DNA of 64,000 nucleotides from an uncultured Thalassolituus sp. Lineage in GTDB: Bacteria > Pseudomonadota > Gammaproteobacteria > Pseudomonadales > Oceanobacteraceae. The stretch covers positions 1-64,000 of the forward strand of contig NZ_CATMFB010000012.1 in the NCBI RefSeq assembly GCF_950066645.1, read 5' to 3'. This document shows, one piece after another, positions 44,636 to 53,531 of the stretch. The notes under the pieces were generated by a model. It was not told the origin of the DNA and ran no database searches. It saw only the letters and a program-made list of their open reading frames with translations. Positions within the stretch are counted from its first letter, which is position 1; the number at the start of each line of letters is the position of its first letter. The position numbers and the translations under genes were made by a program.

Positions 44636-44778
44636 GGCGTACGCCCTCCGGCCCGAGATTCTTAACATACTCCGACATTAAGGGGCATTTCAAAAGTGCT
44701 TTATGCACTTCCAGCCCTGTTCAATCGCTTTCGTTCATCCTATTCTGGTAGCCCGCTGATGCTGACTGGGGGTCTGTT

Positions 44779-46260
44779 ATGTCGGTCAATATCCCATTTA
44801 TTAATGAATTTTCGCAGCTGCCTGAGGCCTGCTTTTCCCGCGTATTACCCACGCCGGTAAGCCAGCCGACGCTCGTTGCGTTTAATCATCTGCTGGCCGA
44901 CAGTCTGGGAATATCCAGCGAACACGACGCAGGTCTGGCCGCGGTGTTCTCGGGGAATCAGGTACCCGCCAACGCAGACCCGCTCGCCATGGCATACAGT
45001 GGCCATCAGTTCGGACACCTGAACCCACAGCTCGGTGACGGCCGCGCCATTCTGCTGGGCGATGTGCGCGACAACCGCAACCAACTGCGTGATATCCAGT
45101 TAAAAGGCAGTGGCCGTACGCCGTATTCCCGCAACGGTGATGGTCGCTCTCCTCTTGGCCCTGCAATGCGCGAATATCTTCTCTGCGAGGCGATGCATGC
45201 GTTAGGCGTGCCCACGACCCGCGCGCTCGCACTGGTGACCACCGGCGATACTGTCTACCGCGAGCGACGTGAACCCGGTGCGGTATTTACCCGGGTTGCT
45301 GCCAGCCATATCCGTGTGGGGACTTTTCAGTACCTTGCCCTGCGTCGTGATGAGGAATCCCTGCGCGCACTGGCAGATCACACTCTGGCGCGCCACTTTC
45401 CGGACATTTCACCGGAATCCGAATCGCGCTATCTGGAACTCTTCACTGAGATCGTACGCCAGCAGGCTGAACTGATCGCACGCTGGATGTTACTCGGCTT
45501 TATCCATGGCGTAATGAATACCGACAATATGACAGTCAGTGGTGAAACCATCGACTACGGCCCATGCGCGTTTATGGATAATTTCAGTCGCAGCAAAGTC
45601 TTCAGCTCCATTGATCAGCAGGGCCGCTACGCCTATCAGAACCAACCAGCGATTGGTCAGTGGAATCTCGCCCGTCTGGCCGAGGCGCTGCTGGGGTTAT
45701 TTCCGGGCGATGAAGACGACGCAGTGGCCGCGGCCACGCAGGTTCTGAACGACTATTCCCAGTGGCATCAACAGGCCTGGGAATCAGGAATGAGTGAAAA
45801 GCTCGGGCTGGGCACAACAGCAGAGCAGGACCGGCAACTGGCGGAAGACCTGCTCACGCTGCTGGAACAAGGTCGCATAGATTACAGTCACTTTTTCCAT
45901 GCGCTGGCACAGTGCACCGAACAGGATGCCGACCGGACACCGCTGTTTCTGCTGATTGATCCTGCCATCCCCGGTGACGCCACCAGGCAACAGCTGGAAG
46001 AATGGTTAAACCGCTGGCAGGACGAAGTCAGCAACCGGACGTCGCCAGAAACCGCCGCACAGAAAATGCGCTCGGTGAATCCTGCCGTGATTCCCCGCAA
46101 TCATCGGATTGCTGAGGCGATTAACGCAGGTGAACAGGGGGACTTCTCCGTATTTTATGCGCTTGCCGACGCCCTCAGATCACCGTACCAGGAACACCCT
46201 GAATTCAGTAAGGGGCCCCGGTCTGGTGAGGAAGTACTGCGGACATTCTGCGGAACCTGA
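44779..46260 (+). CDS. selO: SelO, protein adenylyltransferase (pseudokinase)
   Basis: SelO (YdiU) uses ATP to AMPylate Ser, Thr or Tyr of redox-related proteins. At 493 residues it has the normal length. The segment YSGHQFGHLNPQLGDGRAILLG, the ATP lysine in IQLKGSGRTPYSRNGDG, the metal-binding GVMNTDNM and the DYGP motif are present. The C-terminus ends TFCGT with a cysteine where eukaryotic homologues have selenocysteine. It is divergent from asparaginase. Confidence 0.93.
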   Translation: MSVNIPFINEFSQLPEACFSRVLPTPVSQPTLVAFNHLLADSLGISSEHDAGLAAVFSGNQVPANADPLAMAYSGHQFGHLNPQLGDGRAILLGDVRDNRNQLRDIQLKGSGRTPYSRNGDGRSPLGPAMREYLLCEAMHALGVPTTRALALVTTGDTVYRERREPGAVFTRVAASHIRVGTFQYLALRRDEESLRALADHTLARHFPDISPESESRYLELFTEIVRQQAELIARWMLLGFIHGVMNTDNMTVSGETIDYGPCAFMDNFSRSKVFSSIDQQGRYAYQNQPAIGQWNLARLAEALLGLFPGDEDDAVAAATQVLNDYSQWHQQAWESGMSEKLGLGTTAEQDRQLAEDLLTLLEQGRIDYSHFFHALAQCTEQDADRTPLFLLIDPAIPGDATRQQLEEWLNRWQDEVSNRTSPETAAQKMRSVNPAVIPRNHRIAEAINAGEQGDFSVFYALADALRSPYQEHPEFSKGPRSGEEVLRTFCGT

Positions 46261-46263
46261 AGA

Positions 46264-47088
46264 TCAGACGGCCTCCGGGTGCGGCACCGGTGGCAGATCA
46301 TCCGGATTGTCCGGGTCATTTCCGCATGCCGTCCGGCTCAGGTAGTCGACAATCGCCTGACTGATCACTCTCCCTTTACCTTCCAGCCCCTGATTTCCGA
46401 AGAGACGATTAAACTCGAACACATACGGGTGATGCCCAACCATTGCGATATCAAAGCCGCCATGGTCAATCCCCAGCGCGGTTGCCAGACGCTCCACCAG
46501 CGCACAGGCTTCTGCAGGCAGAATCCCGGACTCAATCTGCCCTCCTTTCGCAACGTTATTGTGAAAGCTACGGTCTGACTGAATTCGCCAGTAACCGCCG
46601 ACGATGCGGTCACCAATCCAGACGATTCGCAGGTCACGGTCGATGGGTAGATATTCCTGCGCGTAGATAACCGACGTCTGATTCAGATACGCCTGCCAGT
46701 CTTTCTGGGTGTCGATCAGAAACACCCCATCCCCCATACTGCTGCGCGGTATCTTTGCCACAAACGGTAACGGCATTGCCGCCCAGACACGTGCGGCAGA
46801 TTCCGGAGTATTCGGTTCTATCAGGGTAAAAGGCAGATTGTGTGGAGCAACGAGCCTGAAGGCGCGTGTCATTTCAATTTTGTCATGCCCCAGGTGATAG
46901 CTCGCAGGGCTGGGAAATACCCGGGCTTTGAGACCGTATAGCAGCGTATTGATCTGCCAGTATTCAGGGAAAAGAACGACATCTGCCGCAGTAATGGTAT
47001 CGGTGTGATCAAAGAAGTGATCGGGTTTGATATAACCTGCACCCGCAATGTGTAGCGTCCGGGTGGCATCAAAGGAAACGAGCTTCAT
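46264..47088 (-). CDS. RimK-like ATP-grasp protein
   Basis: This 274-residue protein has an ATP-grasp fold related to RimK/glutathione synthetase ligases. Visible parts are the ATP-binding VAKIPRSSMGDGVFLI, QEYLPIDRDLRIVWIGDRIVGGYWRI and the metal-binding FEFNRLFGNQGL. Such enzymes join an acid to an amine by an acyl-phosphate. The substrate is unknown and the short N-terminal domain is unusual for RimK. It is convergent with selO, with three bases between. Confidence 0.8.
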   Translation of the reverse strand: MKLVSFDATRTLHIAGAGYIKPDHFFDHTDTITAADVVLFPEYWQINTLLYGLKARVFPSPASYHLGHDKIEMTRAFRLVAPHNLPFTLIEPNTPESAARVWAAMPLPFVAKIPRSSMGDGVFLIDTQKDWQAYLNQTSVIYAQEYLPIDRDLRIVWIGDRIVGGYWRIQSDRSFHNNVAKGGQIESGILPAEACALVERLATALGIDHGGFDIAMVGHHPYVFEFNRLFGNQGLEGKGRVISQAIVDYLSRTACGNDPDNPDDLPPVPHPEAV

Positions 47089-47182
47089 ACGGGCGTTCAG
47101 TTAACAAAAGAACGCCGCATGATAATGACGGATCAGGCGCTGAAAAATGAAATTTTCTGCCCCTGATCAGCAAAAGTTTTTA

Positions 47183-47722
47183 TCAGAGTACGGCAGCGAA
47201 AACCACAAAGACCAGAATACCCGCAGCGGTAATACCCACGGTCGGCTTTTTCAGCATCGGCGACTTAAGACCAATGATGAGTCCGGTGATCAGCAGCAGA
47301 ACCAGACCAATGGCCGTGATCTGCTCAAGAATACGGAACAGACCCGGGCCATGCCCCATGTGCAGTTCCATCAGTGCCGAAACCAGATCAGGGGACACCG
47401 GAGTCACTTCAATGCCCTCGGCGACCGGTTTGATTTCATAGTAGTCGCGGCTGGTTGGGCGGGTCTGCATCATAGGACCACGCTCTTTCAGGTATTCAAA
47501 GTCAGAATCGAGACCTGCCTGTTCGAGCAGTGCTTTCACCTGAGCGACCTTGTCGCCTTCTTCTGAGAGAGCAGCGCCTGCAATCGTGATCGTCTCACCT
47601 TTTTCCACACTGCCCTTGATACCGAACAGGTACAGGCCACCAGAGGTCGCCAGGATTAACATTACCGGTGCGAAAAACGCGGCCAGATAAAGGTGGATAG
47701 TAACTAATGTTTTACGGTTCAT
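47183..47722 (-). CDS. PepSY-associated membrane protein
   Basis: This 179-residue protein has an N-terminal helix (residues 7-30, TIHLYLAAFFAPVMLILATSGG), a periplasmic region and two C-terminal helices, the layout of single PepSY-TM proteins. The HLYLA motif and GHGP with histidines resemble the PepSY iron/haem reductase group. The role is not known. The start has a strong upstream -10-like TAGAAT on the minus strand. Confidence 0.75.
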   Translation of the reverse strand: MNRKTLVTIHLYLAAFFAPVMLILATSGGLYLFGIKGSVEKGETITIAGAALSEEGDKVAQVKALLEQAGLDSDFEYLKERGPMMQTRPTSRDYYEIKPVAEGIEVTPVSPDLVSALMELHMGHGPGLFRILEQITAIGLVLLLITGLIIGLKSPMLKKPTVGITAAGILVFVVFAAVL

Positions 47723-47840
47723 GACCTGCTCCAGGTTTATAATTAGAATCAGGCGCGATTCTACACGCCCGCTTTGCTTGCGGGTGTAAAGAAACGTCCC
47801 AGACGGGTGCGGTAATGGGAAAATTCGTGCCTTTGTCAGA

Positions 47841-48704
47841 TCAATCCTGGGAGGCTGACCAAGTGCGCATCAACGTCTGACCGTCGACCACTCCCATCTG
47901 ATAGGCTTCGTCCAGTATCTGCATGTCGGTGGTGAACTGGCCGGCAGAAAATGCTTCTGGCGGACAAAGCTCGGTAATACGACAGTCAGCAGGCGGATTA
48001 CGGATGAAATCGAGCGCCTCGTTGTATTCACTGTGCCGCTCCTGGAGCCGTCGGGCAACCGCCGGATAACGTCGCAGGATGACCGGAAACAGGTGCCGCA
48101 TCCGGTACGCCTGTTTACGGTAAGAGGCAGGGTTGGAGCGGATCACCACAATATTTCTGGCTCCACGCTCGTAGGCCTCCCGCACGGGCAGTGAGTCAGC
48201 AACGCCACCATCGAGCCATTGCCGTCCATACAGGCTGACGGCATTACGAAACGCAATAGGCATCGCAGCGGAACATTTTATCGCCTGAAAAATATCGTTC
48301 TTTTCAGGTGTAAGATACTCAGGCTGGCCAGTTTCTGCATCTGTCGCGACGACAATAAAACGACCGTGTACGGCATCAATATGATCCAGGCCAAGATCCA
48401 GTTCTTTCTCAGTAATATCCCAGAGCCAGTCGATATCAATTAAATGCCCACCCCGTAAGAAACGACGCAGTGATTTAAACTGAGGGCGACGACAATAATC
48501 CGTGATTACGCGATAATTCCGTCCATGTTTTCTACCGAGATACGCTGCCGCATTTGAAGCGCCTGCAGACACTCCGTAGACCTGATAAAAAGGATAAAAC
48601 CCCGCAGCAATAAACTCATCGAGCACGCCGGCACTGTATATACCGCGCATTGCACCACCTTCGACAATCAGTGCGGTGTCAGTCTTTGTTGTAGCCATGT
48701 CCAT
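47841..48704 (-). CDS. Patatin-like phospholipase
   Basis: This 287-residue patatin-fold acyl hydrolase resembles YjjU. It has the oxyanion loop EGGAMRGIYSAG, nucleophile Ser in GVSAGAS and the catalytic Asp in DGGVADSLP, giving the Ser-Asp dyad. No signal peptide is present, so it acts in the cytoplasm or at the inner membrane. Its start overlaps the upstream thioesterase gene by 26 bases. A second ATG two codons later is also possible, and neither has a strong ribosome site. Confidence 0.88.
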   Translation of the reverse strand: MDMATTKTDTALIVEGGAMRGIYSAGVLDEFIAAGFYPFYQVYGVSAGASNAAAYLGRKHGRNYRVITDYCRRPQFKSLRRFLRGGHLIDIDWLWDITEKELDLGLDHIDAVHGRFIVVATDAETGQPEYLTPEKNDIFQAIKCSAAMPIAFRNAVSLYGRQWLDGGVADSLPVREAYERGARNIVVIRSNPASYRKQAYRMRHLFPVILRRYPAVARRLQERHSEYNEALDFIRNPPADCRITELCPPEAFSAGQFTTDMQILDEAYQMGVVDGQTLMRTWSASQD

Positions 48705-49194
48705 AATCGTGTGATTCTGAAAAAGTAATCGTCATGGAATCCAGGTCGTCTTCCCCCACCAACCCCAGCTTAAGAAACTGCGCCTTATCGAACATCGCAA
48801 ATTCTGATGATGAGCTGGCCAGAAGTTCATCATTTTCATCTCGAAGTTCTCCGACCATCAGGAATTTACGGGCATTTTTCTGCTCCTTAATCCAGCCGGT
48901 TGCAACCACTGTCTGACCGATATAGACAGGCTTGCGGAATGTCACATTAAGATCCCGGGTAAGAGGATATTTATTCAGAAAATACATGCTGGCCCAGCCC
49001 ATAACTTCGTCGAGAATCGTTGAGGTTACGCCACCATGAGCCAGGCGGGCCCAGCCACGGAGATGCTCGGGAATGGTAACGACCGTTCTGACCTTCTCGC
49101 CGTCGGTTTCAAAGTTCAGATTCAGGCCATGGGGGTTCTCAGTGCCACAGCCAAAACAACGATGATCTGCCTTACTGACCGGGTGCCAGCTCAT
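48679..49194 (-). CDS. PaaI-type hotdog thioesterase
   Basis: This 171-residue hotdog-fold protein has the family pattern: CFGCGTENPHGLNL, then LAHGGVTSTILDEVMGWA with the catalytic acidic residue, then FRKPVYIGQTVVATGWI. Members hydrolyse acyl-CoA thioesters, but the acyl group is not predictable. It overlaps the patatin gene and follows the alcohol dehydrogenase by 15 bases, so all three may be co-transcribed as an acyl/alcohol module. Confidence 0.85.
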   Translation of the reverse strand: MSWHPVSKADHRCFGCGTENPHGLNLNFETDGEKVRTVVTIPEHLRGWARLAHGGVTSTILDEVMGWASMYFLNKYPLTRDLNVTFRKPVYIGQTVVATGWIKEQKNARKFLMVGELRDENDELLASSSSEFAMFDKAQFLKLGLVGEDDLDSMTITFSESHDYGHGYNKD

Positions 49195-49209
49195 GTCTGT
49201 TTTCTCCGT

Positions 49210-50214
49210 TTATTTCATTTTCAACACAACACGATAACGTGGGCTGCCGTGTTCGAGACGCTCAACGGCTTTATTCACGTCAGCCAGATCAAATACTTCG
49301 ACCTTAGGTTCAATGTGGTGACGCGCAGCAAATTCCAGCATGTCAGCAATGACGGCTGGGCTTCCCACCGGAGACGATGAAACCGAGCGCTGCGCCCCCA
49401 TCAGAGACATCACATTGATCGCCATTGGCTCCAGAACTGCACCGACCAGATGCAGCCGCCCCTTCGGCTTCAGGGTTGCCAGATAGGCGCCCCAGTTAAG
49501 CGAGACATTGACTGTCGAAATAATAAAATCGAAAGAGTTCGCTGCCGCTTTAAGGGCCTCTGCGTCGCGGGAATCGAGCGTCTTATGTGCCCCTAACTCC
49601 AGAGCTTCAGTACGCTTCGCTTCCGATGAGGTGAATGCTGTTACCTCGCAGCCCCATTTATTAAGAAACTGCACAGCCATGTGTCCGAGGCCACCGATGC
49701 CAATCACACCGACACGGGCGGTTGGCGTCACATCAAACTGCACAATCGGATTAAACACCGTAACACCGCCACAGAAGAGCGGGCCGGCAACTTCGCTGCT
49801 GATATTATCCGGCAGTTTTACAACCGCAGCAGACTGCGCCCGTACTTTATCGGCAAAGCCACCGTGACGGCCGACAATCGTACCCTGCGCATGGTCACAC
49901 AGGTTATGGTCACCGCCCATGCAGGTGGCGCACTCCATACAGTAACCGGAGTGCCAACCCAGGCCGACCCGGTCACCTACCTTCAGAGATTTTACCTGCG
50001 CACCGGCGGCTGCGATCCGACCTGCGACCTCGTGCCCGGGCACAAATGGATAGCGGGTAATCCCCCATTCGTTGTTTAACATGGAGAGATCGCTGTGGCA
50101 GATTCCACAGTATTCGACGTCGATTTCAACGTCGTGATCGCCCAATGGGCCTGCGTCGTATTCAAAGGGTTCGAGCTGGGCACCCGGTGCCTTGGCAGCG
50201 TAAGCTTTTATCAT
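49210..50214 (-). CDS. Zinc-dependent alcohol dehydrogenase (CAD/YahK family)
   Basis: This 334-residue medium-chain dehydrogenase has the catalytic zinc ligand in CGICHSD, the GHE motif, the structural zinc cysteines in [17 protein letters not shown] and the NADP-binding [15 protein letters not shown]. These match the cinnamyl-alcohol/YahK aldehyde reductase group, which prefers NADPH. An ATG at 50214 preceded by GGAGG is preferred over the ATG at 50268. It is the first gene of a likely run with a thioesterase and a patatin. Confidence 0.92.
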   Translation of the reverse strand: MIKAYAAKAPGAQLEPFEYDAGPLGDHDVEIDVEYCGICHSDLSMLNNEWGITRYPFVPGHEVAGRIAAAGAQVKSLKVGDRVGLGWHSGYCMECATCMGGDHNLCDHAQGTIVGRHGGFADKVRAQSAAVVKLPDNISSEVAGPLFCGGVTVFNPIVQFDVTPTARVGVIGIGGLGHMAVQFLNKWGCEVTAFTSSEAKRTEALELGAHKTLDSRDAEALKAAANSFDFIISTVNVSLNWGAYLATLKPKGRLHLVGAVLEPMAINVMSLMGAQRSVSSSPVGSPAVIADMLEFAARHHIEPKVEVFDLADVNKAVERLEHGSPRYRVVLKMK

Positions 50215-50339
50215 GGAGCCTCCGGTAAACAGATTGATGCGCTGGCATGCCGGAATAACCTCCGGCACCCGGGCATTATGCTGCTGCGCAGATTACTTTT
50301 CATGCACTGCACTGTTCCAGTGGTTGTCTTAAAAAGCTA

Positions 50340-51410
50340 CTACTGAAGATTCGTTCGTGGAACTCTGGGAGTCAGGCGGCAATACAGTTCATAGCTGATG
50401 GTGCCGGCCAGAGCGGCAACCTCATCTATGTCCACCAGCTCACCCCACAATTCAACCGGCGATCCGATGCAGGCCTCCGGCGCGTCCGTAATATCGACGG
50501 TAATCATGTCCATTGAAACCCGGCCAATCAGCGGACACCTGACGCCAGCAACATTTACCGGAGTCCCCGCTGGTGCATGTCGTGGATAGCCATCACCGTA
50601 CCCGATCGCAACTACCCCCACCCGTGTTTCGCGGGCAGCCGTCCAGCTACCACCATAACCAACGGATTCTCCGGCAGGCACGGAGTGAGTACTGATCAGA
50701 GCGGACTGCAGCGTCATCACCGGGCGCAGCCCGGCCTCTCTGGCCGTAACTCCCTCGAGTGGCGAGCTGCCGTAGAGCATAATTCCCGGACGCAGAACGC
50801 GCTCGCCTTCAACACCGCCACGCAACACAGAGGCACTGTTACTGAGGCTAAGTGGTACAGGCCAGGCCTGCCCCAGCATGCGGGTTTTCTGCGCTTCGTA
50901 ACAGGCGGTGTCTGCCTCATCTGACGATGAGAAATGACTCATCACATGCCGCAGTATCAGCCCCTGATCATTACGGATACGGGCAATCATTTCCGGTGCG
51001 TCGCTGAAGCGTACCCCCAGACGGTTCATACCGCTGTTGATTTTTAGCCAGACGGCAACGGCCTCGTCGAACACGACCGCTGCACGGTCCCGCAACTGCT
51101 GAGGATGATGAATTGCCAGCTGAAGATGGTAGCGCGACGCCAGCTGCCACTCGGCAGGCTCCATCGCACCTTCAAGAACAAGAATCGGCTGGCGGATACC
51201 CGCGTCGCGCAAACGCACTGCTTCATCAACACACGCCACGGCGAAACCATCCGCCTCTCCTGCCAGTGCATCCGCGCAGGCCGTCATACCATGCCCATAG
51301 CCATCGGCTTTGATCACGGCGTAAGCCTCATGGCGTGTACGTTGACGGGCGATGCGATAGTTGTGGCGCAGGTTTGACCACTTGAGCAAAGCTCGGGCAG
51401 GTCGGGTCAT
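50340..51410 (-). CDS. alr: Alanine racemase
   Basis: This 356-residue PLP enzyme interconverts L- and D-alanine for the cell wall. The PLP lysine is in AVIKADGYGHG (about residue 34), and the second catalytic base, tyrosine, lies in ESVGYGGSW. The C-terminal domain has IGRVSMDMITVD. In Pseudomonas and relatives alr lies directly after dnaB; here it is about 8 kb away on the other side of the DnaT-like operon. It is divergent from that operon by about 100 bases. Confidence 0.94.
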   Translation of the reverse strand: MTRPARALLKWSNLRHNYRIARQRTRHEAYAVIKADGYGHGMTACADALAGEADGFAVACVDEAVRLRDAGIRQPILVLEGAMEPAEWQLASRYHLQLAIHHPQQLRDRAAVVFDEAVAVWLKINSGMNRLGVRFSDAPEMIARIRNDQGLILRHVMSHFSSSDEADTACYEAQKTRMLGQAWPVPLSLSNSASVLRGGVEGERVLRPGIMLYGSSPLEGVTAREAGLRPVMTLQSALISTHSVPAGESVGYGGSWTAARETRVGVVAIGYGDGYPRHAPAGTPVNVAGVRCPLIGRVSMDMITVDITDAPEACIGSPVELWGELVDIDEVAALAGTISYELYCRLTPRVPRTNLQ

Positions 51411-51517
51411 AAGCGTGGGAAGATTCCTGAAAATGAGTACAATGTCGGAAGGCCTCTGTCGGTTCCCGGCAGTTGTCTGTCATTATGTCAGCCCAAACCA
51501 TCAGCCGGAAGTCATTC

Positions 51518-52690
51518 ATGCCCAGCCACCCGCTGTTCAGCGACCACACGATCAGCCTCTCTGCGACACTGGCCGCCACCATCGGTCTGGAAGAAGCAGT
51601 GCTACTGACGGTTCTGAACGACGCTGCACGGCTGCAGAGCCAGCCACAGGCCAGGCTGAATAACGATATTCTGCGTCAGCAGTTACCTTTCTGGGATGAC
51701 GTTACCATCCGACGTGTGCTGCGCAGCCTGACCGATAAAGGTCTGCTGAGAATTCAGGGGCCGATGTTCCCGGATGCCGGCGGTATTATTTTTCATTTCG
51801 GTGATGAGGCGGCTACCCCGGCAAGCCGTCCGGCGACCACCCCGCAACCGGCGAGATCACAGTCCGGCACTCCGACCAGCGCCCAGCCAGCACCTGCACG
51901 CCCAGCCCCGATGCCACAGAAATGGCAACCGGCTGAAGACACTCTGCAGCGCCTGGAGCAACATGGTGTGCCCCGGGCATTCAGTTGTGCCCAGCTGGAT
52001 GCTTTTGTCCTGCAGGGGCAGGAACAGGGCAGCAACCGTAACGACTGGAATACCCGCTTCTTCCGTCATGTGAAGAACCAATGGGTTTATACACAGAATG
52101 ATGCCAGCCGCTTCCGCAGAGAACAGGAGCGTACGGCCTTTAACCCGGTACAGGACGAAGCCAGGCCCATCACCGGCGACTGGCGCCCGAGTCCGGATGC
52201 GCACCAGATACTCAGCCGCGCCGGCATCGATCCACAGTTTATTGATGATGCAGTTCCGGAGTTTATTCTCTACTGGAGTGAGCGCGGCGACGTGTTTAAA
52301 ACCTGGAACAGCAAATTTATTCAGCATGTCCGTCAACAATGGGCGCGGTATACTGCTGCGGTAGAGCATTCGCCCATGCCTGTGCGCATAGATGCTCAAT
52401 GGCAGCCCGCTGAAGACTGCTACGACATACTTAAGATGGGCCATATCCCCCGGGATTTTGCCAGTTCACTGGTGCCGGAATTTGTTCTTTACTGGCGCGA
52501 TTCCAATCAGGTGCACAACAGCTGGAACAGCCGCTTTCTGCAGTACGTAAAACAGCAGTGGGGTAAACGTCTGGCTCAGAAAGATCAGCCAACAGGAGAA
52601 GCAAATGGACAGCAAACAGGTGCTCAACCGGGTTACACAACAGCTCAGGCAAGCGTCCACCGACTCAGTGACACAAGCTGGGCAAAATAA
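51518..52690 (+). CDS. DnaT-like replication protein with three DnaT domains
   Basis: This 390-residue protein has an N-terminal winged-helix-like domain (about residues 1-80, LEEAVLLTVL then RRVLRSLTDKGLL) and a Pro/Ala-rich linker (95-134). Three copies of the DnaT ssDNA-binding domain follow, at about 135-191, 221-277 and 294-351. Each starts W-x-P and ends with a W-N-x-x-F-x-x-(H/Y)-V-x-x-Q-W motif. E. coli DnaT, which helps load DnaB during replication restart, has one such domain. The ATG at 51518, with GGAAG before it, is chosen over 51473. Its end overlaps the lambda P-like gene by 86 bases. Confidence 0.82.
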   Translation: MPSHPLFSDHTISLSATLAATIGLEEAVLLTVLNDAARLQSQPQARLNNDILRQQLPFWDDVTIRRVLRSLTDKGLLRIQGPMFPDAGGIIFHFGDEAATPASRPATTPQPARSQSGTPTSAQPAPARPAPMPQKWQPAEDTLQRLEQHGVPRAFSCAQLDAFVLQGQEQGSNRNDWNTRFFRHVKNQWVYTQNDASRFRREQERTAFNPVQDEARPITGDWRPSPDAHQILSRAGIDPQFIDDAVPEFILYWSERGDVFKTWNSKFIQHVRQQWARYTAAVEHSPMPVRIDAQWQPAEDCYDILKMGHIPRDFASSLVPEFVLYWRDSNQVHNSWNSRFLQYVKQQWGKRLAQKDQPTGEANGQQTGAQPGYTTAQASVHRLSDTSWAK

Positions 52691-53255
52691 CGCGACTCCG
52701 ACTGACGGCCAGATGGCAGCCATCAATCAGATTTTTGAGCTGTTCCGCTTTAATTATCACAACCAGTTTCTGAAAGCCTTTCCGGATCTGGACACCCTGA
52801 ATATGGCCAAACGCCTGTGGCTGAGACTGCTGGGTGACTACAGTGGCGAAGTCATCATGCGTGCCGCCGAACGCGCAGTAAAAGAAAACAGCTGGCTGCC
52901 AAACGTTCATGAGGTGCTGTCGCGCTGCGATGTCGCCGAGGTGCTGGGGCTACCTTCAGCCCACGCTGCGTACGTAGAAGCCTGCCGCGCCCCGTCGCCG
53001 AAAAAAGACTACCGCTGGAGCCATCCGGCTGTGTATTTTGCCGGGCGCGCCACGGACTGGTTTTTTATTGCTAATGAGCCCGAAGAAAAAGTCTTTCCGG
53101 TATTTAAGCGCAACTACGATATCCTGCTGCACCGACTGCAGAATGGTGAAACGCTGGAAGTGGATATTCCGGTTGCCCTCCCTGAAAACGTCAGTATTCC
53201 GGTCAGTCGCGACGAACAGAAAAAGCGGATGGAACATCTGCTGAGTTCACTCTGA
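52605..53255 (+). CDS. Lambda P-like replication protein, candidate DnaB loader
   Basis: This 216-residue protein resembles the phage lambda P/replication protein P family. Residues 38-105 (INQIFELFRFNYHNQFL, LNMAKRLWLRLLGDYSGEVIMRAAERAV and LPNVHEVLSRC) match the family core. P proteins bind DnaB and open its ring onto DNA. There is no Walker motif, so it is not a DnaC-type ATPase. It overlaps the DnaT-like gene by 86 bases (another frame) and precedes the CPXCG gene by four bases, so these are one operon. No phage genes surround it. Confidence 0.75.
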   Translation: MDSKQVLNRVTQQLRQASTDSVTQAGQNNATPTDGQMAAINQIFELFRFNYHNQFLKAFPDLDTLNMAKRLWLRLLGDYSGEVIMRAAERAVKENSWLPNVHEVLSRCDVAEVLGLPSAHAAYVEACRAPSPKKDYRWSHPAVYFAGRATDWFFIANEPEEKVFPVFKRNYDILLHRLQNGETLEVDIPVALPENVSIPVSRDEQKKRMEHLLSSL

Positions 53256-53259
53256 ATCT

Positions 53260-53454
53260 ATGTTTCAGTCAGAAGCTGATATCGCCTGCCCTTATTGCGG
53301 CGAACACCTGACGGTCCTTATTGATCCGTCTGAGCCGGAACAGGAATACATCGAAGACTGTCAGGTCTGCTGCCGGCCGATTGTATTGAGGGTGACGACA
53401 GACCCTGAGACCGATGAACCTCTGGTCATGGCATTTCACGAAAACGACGCCTGA
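53260..53454 (+). CDS. CPXCG-motif cysteine-rich small protein
   Basis: This 64-residue protein belongs to the CPXCG small protein family: CPYCGEHLTVLID at residues 10-22 and CQVCCRP about 25 residues later form a zinc-ribbon pair. The function of this conserved gammaproteobacterial family is unknown. It starts four bases after the lambda P-like gene and is probably in its operon. Confidence 0.85.
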   Translation: MFQSEADIACPYCGEHLTVLIDPSEPEQEYIEDCQVCCRPIVLRVTTDPETDEPLVMAFHENDA

Positions 53455-53531
53455 CTGCGACATCCTGTCACACGCCAGTGAGCAGCGGGTTTGCTAATCT
53501 GCAGCGGTTTTCATCAACCGACTCTGCCAGA

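Noticed and set aside
46240-46260. Selenocysteine codon at the end of selO
   Set aside because: The codon at the equivalent place is TGC (Cys) and the TGA after Thr is the normal stop.
51518-53454. Prophage fragment
   Set aside because: DnaT-like and lambda P-like genes raise this idea, but no integrase, capsid, tail, lysis or repressor genes are near, and the flanks are housekeeping genes.
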